DNA of 64,000 bases from Batrachochytrium dendrobatidis JAM81 (GCF_000203795.2 NW_006281101.1:831279-895278), one strand, 5' to 3'; counted from the first letter of the stretch, positions 1-12,820 are shown. Notes: generated by a model from the sequence alone, not told the origin. A program made the numbers and translations.

Positions 1-1074
1 TTTCTCTGATCATCTCAATAAATTTATCGAGAATGCTGATGTTTACCTCAAAGGACACCTGGCAGTCGTGATGAAAGTTCCAAGGCAAGCCCAAAGCCGT
101 TGCTTTTTTAGACGAAAATTCTTCCAGCAACGCAATTAGTAATTGGAGCGCAGCGTGTCTCTAGAGTAATATCAAGCACAGCAAAACCATATCAATCGGC
201 TGTTTGTCTATATAAAACGTGAATTACTCAACAATTCAAGCTTAAAAACCTTGTGCCAGTCAGGATTAAAAAGTAGCTGAATGATATCACTTAGTAATTG
301 ATCTTTGTATTGGCAAGTGTCTTGTAAGTAGCCAAGTTTGATTGCAAGAGCAGCAGTGTATGCAACTTTTGCCATGACATATTGCTGCAAACTATCCATA
401 TTCAATCATTAGTTCCAAGTCGTTCATATGATGGCAGTTTCAGCTTTGAGAATTAGCGTATCAAGCAATATGTTGCCAAAAGATTGAACAAAAAAAATAC
501 TTGCGTTGCGCATCGCTGAACGAGATATTGAACCAAATACTGCTGTAAAGCATGACGATCCTCTGCAGTCTGTTGAATGTAAATTCGTGGCAAAGCATCT
601 TGCAAGGCGATGGCCGCGTGGAATTGGGCAGCAGGCAAAGTCGAGGTTTCTTTCAAAGTGACGGTAAATTTAGATGCGACATAAATCCAATAGGCAGCAT
701 ATAGCTTGATCATAAAACCCACCTAGAATATACTTGCAGGTATTGTATAGATCAGGCAGTTTGCGAAAGTCCTTTAAAAGCTGTTCCCCCTGCACTCTAG
801 TTTGAGGCTTTAAAACAAACCAATTAGCAACCGTAATAGAATTGACATCCCATCAAATTTATGATGATGAATTCTGTCTATCGTCCAACTAGAGCCAGAC
901 CAGACATTTTATAAAGAATACCGAGTATTATCTATGGCCAAGTTTGAACCATTGAAATCACTCGAAAAACCAAGGATTTACCAGCAGTAATTTGTTGACA
1001 GCATCTTCGAAATGAGCCTTTAACGCAGCAGGCTCGATTATGGGTACAGGAAGTCTCTGCTGCATGGCTGTCAT
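1..1074 (-). CDS. XPO4: Exportin-4-like nuclear export receptor (5' part; gene runs off the left edge)
   Basis: Importin-beta superfamily karyopherin; XPO4 exports cargoes such as eIF5A and SMAD3 from the nucleus (family knowledge). Exons read on the minus strand: 1074-982, 807-723, 649-505, 391-228 and 160 to the window edge. The joined protein shows exportin-4 N-terminal HEAT blocks: [20 protein letters not shown], then [20 protein letters not shown], then [16 protein letters not shown], then an [20 protein letters not shown] block. Junction phases agree throughout. The intron 504-392 has a GC donor (GCAAGT): the adjacent GT would give phase 0, but the next exon needs phase 2. The start is taken at the ATG at 1074; an in-frame ATG at 1149 is possible but would run into the divergent gene. 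The C-terminal majority lies outside the window. Confidence 0.88.
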
Positions 1075-1203
1075 GTCGTGATGAACGAGAATCAGATACA
1101 CTGGACAACTTCCAGGTTGATGCTTGCTGTTGATATGCAACTGAGTCACGTGGAGTTGTCAGAAGTCGATTGCCGAGATTTGACTCGTTGGATTCTTGAA
1201 GTC

Positions 1204-2464
1204 ATGGCAGCGAGAGAAGTGTTCAAGCGAGTCATTCCTCCGCTGAGTACACGCTTGCACAAAGGCCAGTCTGGAAGAATTGGTGTTGTTGGTGGGAGTC
1301 TCGAGTACACTGGCGCTCCATATTATGCTGCAATGGCTGCACTTTATACTGTAAACTCGAATATGCTTGTCAGGACATGACTAGTATCGATTCTGACCTC
1401 TGATATTCCATTTGTTGTCTAGGGTGTGGATCTATGTCATGTGTTTTGTGCTCAAGATGCAGCTCCTGCTATCAAGTGCTATTCGCCAGAACTTGTTGTT
1501 CATCCATCGATAGTGTCTAAAAGGTGTTTAATCCTGTGTATTTGTAGATATCGAATCCAAGTCTTGATCCTCTAATCTGAATCATATTTAGAGACTGCGA
1601 GCATTTGAATCCAGTTGCAATCGATAATTGTATAGAAACAGCTGTAGATCGCATGTCACCTCTACTTTGCAGGTTAGATTCGTTGGTTGTTGGACCTGGA
1701 TTGTCCCGAGATCCAGTTATGCTAGCTATGGCAAAAAGAATTGTTGAAAAAGTCATTTCCCTTGGCACCCCTCTTGTAATTGATGCAGTAGGTGGATTTT
1801 TACTGATTTTTATTCAACTTTTGTTTCAGATATATTTGATTTGTCTAATCTCATGTGTATTGAACAGGATGGACTTTGCTTGGTTGAGCAAACTCCTGGT
1901 TTAGTTATGGGATATCAGAATGTAATTTTAACCCCAAACACTAACGAGTTCAAGAGACTGTGCCATTCTGTTGTAAAGTTTAATTTTCATCACCTTTAAT
2001 CCTGCTACGTGTCTAAGCGATGGTATTCACAAACTTGTATGTTGTAATGATTGTAGAACATTGATGCTTCAGAAAATTGCGAGGTGGCTGCTGTTCAGCT
2101 TAGCAAAGCCCTTGGATCTGTGACTATTCTCTGCAAGGGATCCAAAGATCTGATTGCTACAGGAGATGACATTTTATTTGTCAGTGATCCAACATCATTG
2201 CGACGATGTGGAGGACAGGGTGATGTACTTGCAGGGATTCTTTGTGCATTTCTCGCATGGAGAAACGGATACCAAAGTGGCAGGTGGACTGCACAGGACC
2301 AATCTACTGATATCTCCTTGATGATTGTTGCGAGTAATGCATCCAGTTTTGCACGGAAATGCGCTGCCTTGGCATTTGAAAAGCATAAGCGGTCTATAGT
2401 TGCATCGAGTATTTTAAAAGAAATAGGACCGGCTTTTGACAGTCTATACGACGATGAATTATAA
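1204..2464 (+). CDS. NNR2: ATP/ADP-dependent (S)-NAD(P)H-hydrate dehydratase
   Basis: Metabolite-repair enzyme of the ribokinase-like fold that converts hydrated NAD(P)HX back to NAD(P)H, working with the NAXE/Nnr1 epimerase. Exons: 1204-1350, 1423-1523, 1592-1787, 1868-1972, 2057-2464, all GT-AG and in phase. Visible family blocks: [12 protein letters not shown] and [13 protein letters not shown] near the N-terminus, [40 protein letters not shown], and the nucleotide-site motif [10 protein letters not shown]. Family length is about 310-350 aa and this model fits. Start: 1204 gives [15 protein letters not shown], right before the conserved block. In-frame ATGs at 1078, 1120 and 1135 exist, but the first is only 4 bp from the XPO4 start. 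It is head-to-head with XPO4. Confidence 0.9.
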
Positions 2465-2806
2465 AATGCGATGATTGCAACTTGCTACATACAGTGAATT
2501 TCAATGAGTTCTAACTCTACAACTACCAATGCAAATCAAGAAAATAATATTAAGAATGCGTTGCACTGAATGATTGACAGATTGAATCTATAAGAATGCA
2601 AGTGGGAATGACCATGAATCATGTAGATTCAAGCAATGTCGAATCTGCTGGTTCGATTTGCAAATTTCGACAGTCGATTCCAACTTGAAGAGTTCAAGAC
2701 AGTCAGTGACACTGTTGGACACTCTTGCTAGCACTATATTACTGTATAACTGCTGCTTTATCATTCATTTTGATACACTTTACCAGTGCTCAACTCTACA
2801 ACTGTC

Positions 2807-5065
2807 ATGGACCTGCCCGTTGATTCTACATCTGGAGTCTTGTCCATGACCCAAACTGTTGGTTCAAACTTCAAAGGCTCTCGTAGTAACCAGTCTGCTC
2901 TGGATTCACTCACTAACAATACTGCTAGTCTTGGACGCAGCAACACCACTGGGTCGTTGCATGCCGATATCGCTTCTACTCAAGATAATCCCATCGAGTT
3001 CATATTGCCCACTCTCCAGCTCATCAACAGCTCTGAACAGACTGGGTCTGATATAAAAGGAAGCCAATACGTTCATGACTATTCTGGTAAAGGTTGACCC
3101 TATCTTGCTTCATAGCACCATCTACCCGCTAACTTATTTCATGTGCTGCGTCTAATTATATGCAATACCGCTGGATTTCGTTGACCTTGCATTTCACTAC
3201 AATTAGAATCTACTATAAATGCCAATATACTGGCAATCACTGGAGGCATCCCACCGCTAATACAAAGCCGAAAGGTATCGACAACTAATAGAAACCCTGC
3301 AAAAAGGTGGCAATGGCAGCCTTTTACTCATTCAGCTAGATTGGATAATTTCAAACTGTACCATTGGTCGTCAGATCCGAAAGCTACAGGTGAGATGGAC
3401 TAGTCAATTGAATCGTGTTTTTACTTGTTATCTAAGTAGTGTGTATTGTAATAGATTCAATGTTTGCCTCACAGAGCGTAAAAGCGTCCATTATGACTTA
3501 TACTGACGAAGAATACGAATCATATCTTCAAGGTATGTTTTGGCTTGACTCTTGTATTGCTTCGAACTTTTAAATATTGTTATTTAGATTAGTCCATGTG
3601 CTATTGATTACCCGAATTTCAGATCCAAGCTGGACAAGAGAGGAAACAGATCAACTGTTTTTGCTATGCAAAGAATTCGAACTCCGGTTTTTCGTTATTG
3701 CCGATAGGTTTGAAACAAACACTGTCCGCACAATCGAGGTGAGTAGTATACCTTGGGAAATTTTAAACCATGCACAAAGTGTAGCATTCAGTCGTTGTAT
3801 AATGCTACCCAATTATGTTCATTTCAACCTAAATTGCCTTGTTTTGTTATCAGGACATGAAAGATCGATACTATTCTGTATCAAGAACTCTAGTTCTAGT
3901 TCGATATGGTGCACAGGACGCACAAGCAAAGTTGATGAGTGCCAAATTTGGATACGATAAGCCACGCGAAGTTGAGCGGAAACGACTACTGGCTAAACTC
4001 CTTAGCAGGACATCGGCTCAAATCCAAGTAAAGCTATTGTTTGACACACTTTTCTTTGTTGATCATTTTAAATTGAATACTTGATCTATGCAGAGTATGC
4101 ACTTTTTTGTGCTTGCCGTGAGGTTTCTGTCATGCTAAAATGGTATATTTTGTAGGAAGAGGAAATCATAATGCTCGAGTTGAAGCGACGCGCTTTGAAC
4201 GAGGATCGATGGGTTAAAGACCGCGAGGCGATTCTCCGCTCACTCATGAACAACGAGCTGCCAAACGAACAAATAGCCAGTACACCACATTCTGTATCTT
4301 CAGTCGAGATTAAGAAAAAACGTAGATCTGTTCGAGGAGATGAGACACCTATTTCATCTACTGCCGATGCTTTCAAGAATTCAAGAAAAGATCGGACTAT
4401 TGACGATTCACTATTAAGAAAAGAGAAGATTCCTGCTGGCGTGCATCTGCGGAGTTCTAGATTTCCTCCAATCAAGGCTTCATTGCAGGCCAAGGTGTCT
4501 ACAATGATGATTGAGTGTGGAGCAGGTACGCTTTTTATATTTTTTGTTTATTCTACGAGGCTTTCTAGTAAGCATTGTCAAGCCCTAATATAATGATTTT
4601 TGTGCCTTGATATGTAGGTATTCTTCCAAGTATGCCTACGACGGCTGTATGTGCCAAATTTGAAGCTATTCGACAAACAATTGTTGCATTGATTGAAGGG
4701 AAAAAGATGCTGGATCGACTCGAACATGAGTATAAAGTGACTTTGATTCGGAGAACAACACTCAAGGATGGAATCGAAGGTGGAGTAAAGCCTGCACCAT
4801 CAATCACGGCTGTCACCTCTGCAGTGAATCATGGCACTGCTCTCCATGCCACGCTCGCAGCTCAGACTCCTGTTTCTACACAGGTAAAGAGTGCTTAAGA
4901 CTATCAACTGATCTTGGTTTTTAAATTAGAGCTGTCATCTGCACTATACATTTTGTATTCTACCACAAATGTATCTAATGGATATTCCTGTTGTCATGTT
5001 TGTAGAAGCGACCCAGCATGACACCTCCTTCACAGCTAAGAGATACAAAGCGACCTCGCCATTGA
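2807..5065 (+). CDS. SWC4: SWR1/NuA4 complex subunit 4 (DMAP1 homologue)
   Basis: Swc4/Eaf2/DMAP1 is shared by the SWR1 (H2A.Z exchange) and NuA4 (histone acetyltransferase) chromatin complexes. Exons: 2807-3086, 3207-3389, 3455-3532, 3623-3738, 3854-4027, 4156-4525, 4618-4883, 5006-5065, all GT-AG. After an N-terminal Ser/Thr-rich stretch come ITGGIPPL, then [20 protein letters not shown], matching the family's W-x-W-xPF-xNxAR block. Next is the SANT/Myb-like helix set [20 protein letters not shown] and RFFVIADRF, followed by [19 protein letters not shown]. The middle is coiled-coil rich, and a DMAP1-type C-terminal region ([20 protein letters not shown]) ends in a basic tail (DTKRPRH). The start could also be the in-frame ATG at 2786. 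Identity is confident from the SANT and WxPF blocks. Confidence 0.9.
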
Positions 5066-5334
5066 ACAACACATCTCATTGTTTAGCACTATCACTTCTC
5101 TACACTGTAATACTAATAAATCAAATGTTTGGCTGCTTTAAATTTATCAAAATAGTATCTACTTTTGTCGTTACCCTGCAAATAAAAGCATAATGTAGAA
5201 TAAATGGAATTCATTCAAGAGTTGGAAATGTAAAATTGTGATCTGGTTGCATGAGTGTGACATGTGTATAAAGTCATGCTTGTAAACATACAGCCAAACT
5301 ATGTTTTGCTCATGCTCGTCCATTCTCTATAAGT

Positions 5335-7395
5335 TTAAACGTGATAGTCTTCCCATCCCACCTCGGCAAGTCTATTGACCTTGTTGAGCACTTCTTCCTC
5401 TTGAAGTTTCGAGTATTCTTGAAGTTGTGCAAGGTAGCTTGGCATATGTGCACCAAGAATACGAATAGCAAGCAGAGCAGCATTGGTGGAATTGTTAATT
5501 GCTACCGTGGCAACAGGAACACCTCGCTAATAAATAGGAATTTGAAAAGTCAAAAGAAAAGACAATGTTAGCAGCTATTTCATCATCATGAAAATAAAAT
5601 GTCAATGTACACGCACCGGCATTTGAACAATCGAGTGGAGTGAGTCGACGCCATCGAGGACTTTGAGAGAAATGGGGACGCCAATCACAGGCAACGGCGT
5701 GATGGCTGCAACCATGCCAGGAAGATGTGCAGCACCACCTGCAGCGGCAATAATAATCTTCAATCCTCGTTCATGAGCACTTTTTGCATACTCCATCATA
5801 CGATCAGGTGTACGATGGGCCGAGACAATAGTCAGCTCAAATGGCACACCAAACCCTTTAAGGATTAATGCAGCTGCACGCATAGCAGGAAGATCGCTGT
5901 CTGAGCCCATAATAACGCCAACAAGCGGACTAGCCTTTTCCCACAGTCGGGACTCTGAGTCGTCTACAGAAAGATCCGAGGCAACAGATCCTGGAACACG
6001 CTTCAAAATATCTTTGGTGTTGGCAATCACATCAGACATGGTTTCGCCAATAAGAGTAATATGACCCATTTTACGGCCTTTTCGAACTCCTGATTTTCCA
6101 TAAAGATGAACTGTAGCTCCTGGAATAGCAAGCGAAGTTTGACATGCCTCTAAAGTTTCCTTCAACGCAGCATCGCCTGAGCCTGTTCCAATAATATTGA
6201 TCATGATTGATGCAGAAACCTTGAGTGCTGGAGATCCAAGAGGCATCCCCAAAATACAACGTAGATGCTGTTCAAACTGTGAAGTGTGGCATGCTTCAAT
6301 AGTATAGTGACCAGAATTGTGTGGGCGAGGAGCAATCTCATTAAATGACAGTGAGTCTATATCATGAAAATAAAAATACATATTATATAAGTTGAATAAT
6401 TAGCAATCAACCAGACCAACAAGTGGATCTAAAAATTGAAAATAAACTAATAGGGCAACAATGCAGCTTACCGTCACTTAGCAAAAACATTTCAACGCCA
6501 TAGATGCCAGCACCATTCAAAGCAGCGACAGCATCTTCTGCAATAAATCTAGCTTTGGCAGCAATTCGTCCATCGATCTGCGCAGGAGCAATCACCAAGT
6601 GGCAAATATTGTTGGACTGGACCGTTTCGACACAAGGATAGCTCGAGATCTCACCCGTGGTGCTACGAGCGACCATCACAGCAAGCTCACGAACAAACGA
6701 CACCCACTTTTCCACATACAATCCAGGCCCACCTTTGCTGGCACCACCGCCCAAAGCGTCAATGGCGATTTGAATCTCATCAGCATTTTTAATCACTTTG
6801 TTTCCACGACCATCATAAGCCAATGTTTTTGATTTCAACATCATAGGATATTCAAACTCCATGGCAGCTTCCAGAATTGAATCTAGCTCAGAACCAGCCA
6901 CGACTTCTCTGAATGGAGCAATGGGCACTGTGGGAGCATGTTCAGTCAAGTATTTTTTTTGTACATACTTGTCCTGAATTATTCTTATAGTATCAGGAGA
7001 TGGATGAACAACAACTCCAGTTTTGGTCTGGATCTGCTCAAGTGAAAGTGCATCAACATGTTCGATTTCAACCGTCAGGACTTGAGAAACAGCTGCCAGT
7101 TGAGCAATCTTGATTGGATCTTTAAAACTGCCTTGAATATGTCTTGGAGAAGTACTGATTTGAGTAGCAGGACTGTTTTCTTCATCCAGAATGGCTACTT
7201 GAACATTGAGTCTGTTGGCTGCTTCAGTGAGCATTCTAATTGCACCACAACATATATTGAATTCAAAACAAAAGTCTGTATTAATAAAACCAGACTTGAT
7301 TGAGAATTCATATTGTGTATTCATGCATTTAAATCATAATAGACCAACCTGCCCAACTGGCCACCACCAAGAATACCAACCACTCGTTGATCCAT
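5335..7395 (-). CDS. ADE2: Phosphoribosylaminoimidazole carboxylase (PurK-PurE fusion)
   Basis: De novo purine synthesis; converts AIR to CAIR, as in fungal Ade2. Exon 1 (from 7395) encodes [15 protein letters not shown], the PurK dinucleotide-like start. An ATP-grasp PurK domain follows ([52 protein letters not shown]). The C-terminal PurE mutase-like domain has [25 protein letters not shown] and [20 protein letters not shown]. The last exon (about 5335-5527) encodes [20 protein letters not shown] and ends [12 protein letters not shown]. Introns lie near 7250-7350, 6360-6470 and 5530-5620. All catalytic motifs are present and no truncation is seen. The gene is divergent from the LAMTOR5-like gene, with 223 bp between start codons. 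Confidence 0.96.
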
Positions 7396-7618
7396 GCTAT
7401 TTCAATTCAAAGTTTTTATTTTTTGGATTTCTGCTCGTCACCAGAATCCACATGACTACAAATTTTGGATGAACAAACTTGCAAATATAATCTTGTAAGC
7501 TCAGTTTAAGTTGCATTATATTCACAGCATTGCACAGTCTGTCAAACACTTGGTTTTGCAAGAAACTCAATTGAATAGATTAGCAGATTTGTTCCCGATT
7601 ATCTTCTAAAGCAATTCT

Positions 7619-8176
7619 ATGGATGAACTGGTGGCAGGCGTCGACCAAGTTGTCAATGAAGTGCAAGTATACCTTGGTTTTTCTTGTGTTTTGTTTGATG
7701 GATGGCAGACTAGAGTTCTTTCAATCAGCCAGAGAAATACATTTAACATGAGCTGTTTAATTCAAATAGCATTCTTGAAACCTCGAATACCACGGTAGTA
7801 GTAACAGATTCACAAGGACTGGTGGTACAAAGTGAGTTCTACAAGTCCATGTATTCGCTTGTGAATTGCTGATGGTTTGGTATTGATCTGATTGTATTTT
7901 GATTCATCTAAACCATGTCATACACTGAATCCACTTTTGTTAGCAAGAGGAAAATGTCCTCCAAAGGATGCAAGTGGATTGATCTTGCAAGCAGCAATCC
8001 GAGCACATCGACTATTTAAAGCAACTACATTGACCAGTATGCCTATTGAAGTGTCTGCCATAACTCCCAAACAAATGCATCCAGTGGTTGTTATTGAAGC
8101 AACCAAAAGGTAGATGTAGTCCAACAAGAGTGCGTTGTGTGAATCACCCACTTTAGATGCTAACAGTTTGATGTAA
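7619..8176 (+). CDS. LAMTOR5/HBXIP-like Ragulator subunit (roadblock fold)
   Basis: Small protein of about 96 aa. Exons 7619-7662, 7770-7831, 7944-8109, 8167-8176. The joined product starts MDELVAGVDQVVNEVILE, then has VVVTDSQGLVV, GLILQAAIRAHRLF and MHPVVVIEA. This is the pattern of LAMTOR5 (amphipathic helix, TDSQGL strand-turn, central helix, final strand). The family is part of the Ragulator/LAMTOR (EGO-like) complex that anchors Rag GTPases and TORC1 at the lysosome or vacuole. The first intron must use a GC donor (GT|GCAAGT), because the GT four bases on breaks the frame into a stop. The call rests on a short protein, so other roadblock/LC7 relatives cannot be fully excluded. Confidence 0.7.
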
Positions 8177-8407
8177 AAGAAATGTATTTATTAGAACAGA
8201 TGGGTCGAGTGCAGTTGGACTATTCAAGACACTTTAAATAATGGCTTGCCAACAAATAAAGTTAAGATTCGGTCTAGTTAAAAACCACAAGCGAATTGCT
8301 TGTGTTCTTGCCAAAACATTTTGTAAACTGAGAATCCAAACCTGACACAAGCCTGAAATAAAAAAGTTTCCTAAACTGTCAGGCTCATTGTCATTGCTAG
8401 ACTGATA

Positions 8408-10899
8408 ATGACTGCACCGCTTGCTCGTCTGGTTGCTATGATGACTGCATCCACGACAGCCAATTCTACAGCAAGCAGCAACTCTGTTCCAGCTTCTACT
8501 TCTGCACAATCAACATCCAATACTGCTACAATGAGCTGTGGGAGCATTGCAATGCATTCAGATATCAGTGCTCAACTGCAATCGCAGAAACAACAGATGG
8601 CTGATGAAACACACTTGCGGTCATCGTCTGTCAAGTATTCACAGACTCAGACCATACACCACTTGTCGGCAGAACATCCACATCCTCAAGCTCAACCACA
8701 GCAGTTGCATATGAACAGAGATGCTAGTAAACGACGGTCTTGGGCAGGCAACTTGGGCTTGAATATTGTGGATCTGTTGTTAGGACCTGCAGCAAGTGCA
8801 CATCTGGCTCAACCGTCCATGGTATTCTCCACTTGCCATGTTCCAGGTGAAGCTTTGAATCCAACACCCATCATGAAAACTACCAACTGCTTACCAGATA
8901 GTTGCTCTAATCACCATGCTGCCGAACAGACATTGCTTCATGGAAAGGACAAGCATATACTTATCCGTCGATTATCCCATCCAGATTGCATTGCATCTGT
9001 GCCAAAACTCATGTCTTCCATATCACCCGATGATCCTTCACCCCTTATCCTACTGACCAATGCATCAGCCGAATCTATATCTGCTCAAGCCCAATACACG
9101 CATCCGACAGTTGCATCTAGTAGTAATGATGCGGCTTTTGGTGCAAAGATAGAAACTGTACGAACCACATCTACCAAGACCATCTGTGCGCAGAGTCTAA
9201 CTACTCCAGCATCGTTTGATGGTGCCTGTCTGTCTGTCACGACTACCGTCCAATCAGATGCAGTCAAAAAAAGTTTGTCTAGTCCCACATCTACTCTTGC
9301 TGATGGGTTAGCACGTAATCAACCCAAGGAAAAACTACAAATCCAGGTCCCATCAGCACAAGATGAAGCTGCATTGCTTCATGAAACTGATTGTCTAATA
9401 CAACCACTCAATATTCCCGCTCGATCTCCCTTGCACCAACATTCCCACCAACAGCGCTCTCAGACTACTTCGTCCATTGCCGAGATTGAACTTAGTGGAT
9501 ACCACCTACTCCCAGAATTTTTGGAAAGATACTCTTTGATAGGAGAGTTGGGACATGGGGCCACTGGTTTTGTTATGGTTGCTGAACGTATCGAAGATGG
9601 CGAGCAAGTTGCTGTCAAGTTTCTTTACAAGGTAACCATCTAACGTGCTATTCAATCTAAACCGCTTACTTTGTATCTCTTGGATATCTGCAATTCGCTG
9701 AATTCAAGTATATATCCGACCATATGTATACACAGATAAAATACTAATCAATTGTGCTTGCATTGTCTGTGTTGATAGAATCGTATTCCAGTCACCAGTT
9801 GGAAGCGAGATCGTTCGATTGGGTTTATTCCTCTTGAGGCCTTTCTTCTCAGGCGTATCTCTCATCCAAATGTCATTCAGTTTTTGGATATTTTCGAAGA
9901 TGCAAAGGTATTTCATAGTAGAACACTATGGTTTTGATTCTTTATATTCATGATTACTGATTGACTTCATGTCTGCTTATTTATACTAGTATTGCTATTT
10001 GATCATGGAGATGCATGGCACACAATGGAAAAACAGCCACATACAACCCGACATTGAACCTTCTTCAATGACTTATCGCCAGCATCGCCATTCTACCAAT
10101 CCATTCCAACATTGCCCAACTACTCCCACATATACTGCAGATGTTGCATCGCCTCTGATTGCGCAGACTACACCTCCTGCCATAGATATTCCCTACTTTC
10201 AACCACATATACCACCCACTTCTTTTGTATCTCCTGCACCTCACTCTCAACTTTCAATCACCGCTCGACAACATACTCGACACTCGTCTCTCGATCTGTT
10301 CGAGTACATTGAAAACAACCCTTTTTTTGCAGAACGCAAGATCCGTCATATTTTCCTTCAAGTTGCCCAGGCCGTCTGCTACCTACATCAAAACAATATT
10401 GTTCATAATGACATCAAAGATGAGAATGTAAGTTGCTTGCAATGATGGCTGTTACTGTTTAGAAAAGAGTATTTGGATAAACTCATTTTGCTTTGCTATT
10501 TGACCCTTCAACATCTAGATTGTTATCGATGAAAACCTTCATGTAAAGCTAATTGACTTTGGGGCTGCGCAAACAATACCCTCTCATCCTCGGGATTATT
10601 TTGAAAAGTTTCGTGGAACTGCCTACTCGATACCCCCTGAAGGTATTCGAGGAGAGGCATTTAGAGGACCAGAAGTAGATGTCTGGTGCACAGGCATACT
10701 GCTCTACACCATGTCCTTCTCCTGCTTTCCATTTCGCACAACTGAAGATATCCTTACAGCGTCCTTTCGTCATCCCCGATTCAAGCGCAGTGCTGCATTG
10801 ATAGATCTCATTCATTGCATGCTACAAGTGGATGCAAAGAAACGATACACTATAGAGCAGGTTCTTCATCACTCCTGGCTAACCACTCCTGAAAAGTAA
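8408..10899 (+). CDS. PAS-kinase-family Ser/Thr protein kinase without a visible PAS domain
   Basis: Exons 8408-9631, 9779-9907, 9990-10428, 10519-10899 (about 720 aa). The first ~370 residues are Ser/Thr/Gln-rich low complexity with no PAS fold I can recognise. The kinase domain starts YSLIGELGHGATGFVMVAER (Gly loop), with VAVKFLYK (catalytic Lys) and IPLEAFLLRRISHPNVIQFL. Subdomain V is YCYLIMEMHGTQW, followed by a ~75-residue Ser/Pro/Thr-rich insert, then SLDLFEYIENNPFFAE. The catalytic loop reads HNDIKDEN, with Asn in place of the usual Arg of HRD; DFG is intact (LIDFGAAQ). The MEMHGT, DLFEYIE and IKDEN wording matches PASK/Psk kinases, which coordinate sugar and glycogen metabolism. The assignment rests on kinase-domain wording only. 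Confidence 0.82.
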
Positions 10900-11360
10900 A
10901 CTGCAAGCATTGCACTTTTTGCTGGGACTATGATCATTCACGTCTTGAAGTCGTTCAGCACTTTCCCAGACCACTCCATTCAATAGCATGTTCAAGATTT
11001 AGGGCAGCAGTTCTAACTATTCAACCCATTTTTGCCTGCCATGGGAATTTCTTTTTACATTCCAATGGTTTCGATTAGTCATTGATTTTTGGGTCATTTA
11101 AACCATTGTATTTGCTTGCCGGTCTAATATTTGGAATATACCGGTGACTGTCATACTCTGGTTGGCTATCAATGTTTATATCATGATTGAAAATCAAGCG
11201 ATTAAAAAGTTTATTTCAGTTATTCCATCACTTTAAAAATACTCTTGATCAATGCAAGTGTGCCTGTGAACAACAGAGTTGTAAATCTATATTCCAGAGT
11301 GTGACGATCTGTACTTTGCAGACTTGACATCAACACGATCCTTGTTAGAATACAATAGTC
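10900..11360. other. Intergenic, no gene seen
   Basis: This is AT-rich sequence between the kinase stop and the TANGO2 start, presumably 3' UTR plus promoter. No open frame of note, RNA gene or repeat is recognised. Confidence 0.6.
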
Positions 11361-12445
11361 ATGTGTATTGTCTTTTTTGTGCAAGACCACCCCAAATACA
11401 AGCTAGTCGTTGCAGCCAATAGAGATGAGTATCTAGATAGACCGACAAGTCGAGCCAAGTTTTGGGATATAGCACCCTATGTTCTTGCTGGCACAGATGA
11501 CTCTTACAAACAGCATAGATCCGACTTGCCAACAAGCAAGGATCCTGATAGTAAAGAGGAAACCTTATCCTCCTCAGCAAGCCTACCAGCCCATTCAACT
11601 CCCTGCATGACTTTGTCTGACCCATCCCATGGCACTTGGATAGGCATGACCCAGCAAGGCCGATTTGCGTTTATTACCAATTTTCGAGAACCGCCTTCGA
11701 GTCGATGCCAAACTGCAAAGTCTCGAGGACTGTTGGTGCGTGACTATCTTCTTGAAAGCCATCCAGTCAATGAAAAGGAAACTAGCACCACCTCATCTGA
11801 CCCAAGTCTCTACGTTCAAAAGCTATCCAACCAGCTAGAAGAATACAATGGATTCAATCTAGTTTTAGGTCAAGTGGGTGGGAAGATGTGGTATGTTGGA
11901 AATCGATCGGATAAGCCGATACAGCATCTGGCATCTACCCAACTTTATGGAATTTCCAACGGTATTCTTATGTCTGATACAAAAGAAACATGGCCCAAAG
12001 TTATTCATGGCAAGCAGCTGTTTACCAAGGCTTTGGATGAGGTGCATTGATGTGTGTACTTGTAGTGTATGTATAGAGTACAGTGATACTAAGTTTCATA
12101 TGGTCACAATGATGTTGGGTTTAGGCTACTGATAAGCAAGATCTGGTTCAACGACTTTTAGTAGTGCTGTCTAATTCAGAAGCTTGCCCATACGATCAAC
12201 TTCCACCCAATATGTTTGACTACAATCTGGAATCGTGTTTATCACCCATCTGCGTCCATTGCAGTCAGCTTGCAAGAGGCCAATATGCTACTCGTACACA
12301 CACTATTATTCTTGTTGATCATGATAATCATGCAACTTTTGTAGAGGTCGAGCGGTATAAAACAAATACGGATTGTAATGATGATAAGAGCAAGTATCAG
12401 CGAACTGATTCTGAACTTGTGTTTGAGTTTCCACTTTCAATGTAA
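11361..12445 (+). CDS. TANGO2: TANGO2-family (NRDE) protein
   Basis: Exons 11361-12041 and 12125-12445 (about 334 aa). The protein begins MCIVFFVQDHPKYKLVVAAN followed at once by RDEYLDRPT, the NRDE motif with the N-terminal Cys that defines the family (an Ntn-hydrolase-like fold). Further family features are WIGMTQQGRFAFITNFREP and LYGISNGIL, with WPKVIHGKQLF after that. TANGO2 proteins act in Golgi organisation, lipid or haem handling and mitochondrial metabolism, and the biochemical activity is debated. The Ser/Pro-rich stretch at residues ~55-85 is longer than in animal homologues. The intron acceptor at 12124 was preferred over one at 12143; both keep the frame. Confidence 0.9.
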
Positions 12446-12820
12446 ATCTTTAAAAGACTTGTCAACTTACTCGTACCTGATCTTTAACAACCGTACATCT
12501 GATCAGTCATTGAGATTACAGACTATTCAATAATAAAATCAATATCTCAATCCTTGTTATTTCATAATACTGTAAATCCATTAAAGCCTTATACAAGGAA
12601 GTAGTCAAGACTGCAAGTCAATGACTATAATCATGCTTTTGATTTTATGTAATAAGAATATTTTGTAGAAATTCAAGACAATTTCGAGTCCGACAACAGC
12701 TTGAATTTCTCGACAATTTTTAGATTGTCAGCCATTGAATTGCTAATAAAGCACTAAGCATTGTCTGCTTTACAGAATTCTATTCGATTGTGCAATCGAC
12801 TCTTTTGATTACTTTTCGTC

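Noticed and set aside
499..510. A normal GT donor for the XPO4 intron at CAA|GTATTT
   Set aside because: It gives phase 0, but the conserved LQQYV exon needs phase 2; only the GC site four bases earlier fits.
7619..7770. Alternative ATG at 7623 (frame MNWWQAST) with a GT donor for the LAMTOR5-like gene
   Set aside because: It would avoid a GC donor, but the resulting N-terminus is unlike the family, whereas MDELVAGVDQVVNEV plus the GC donor matches the expected helix.
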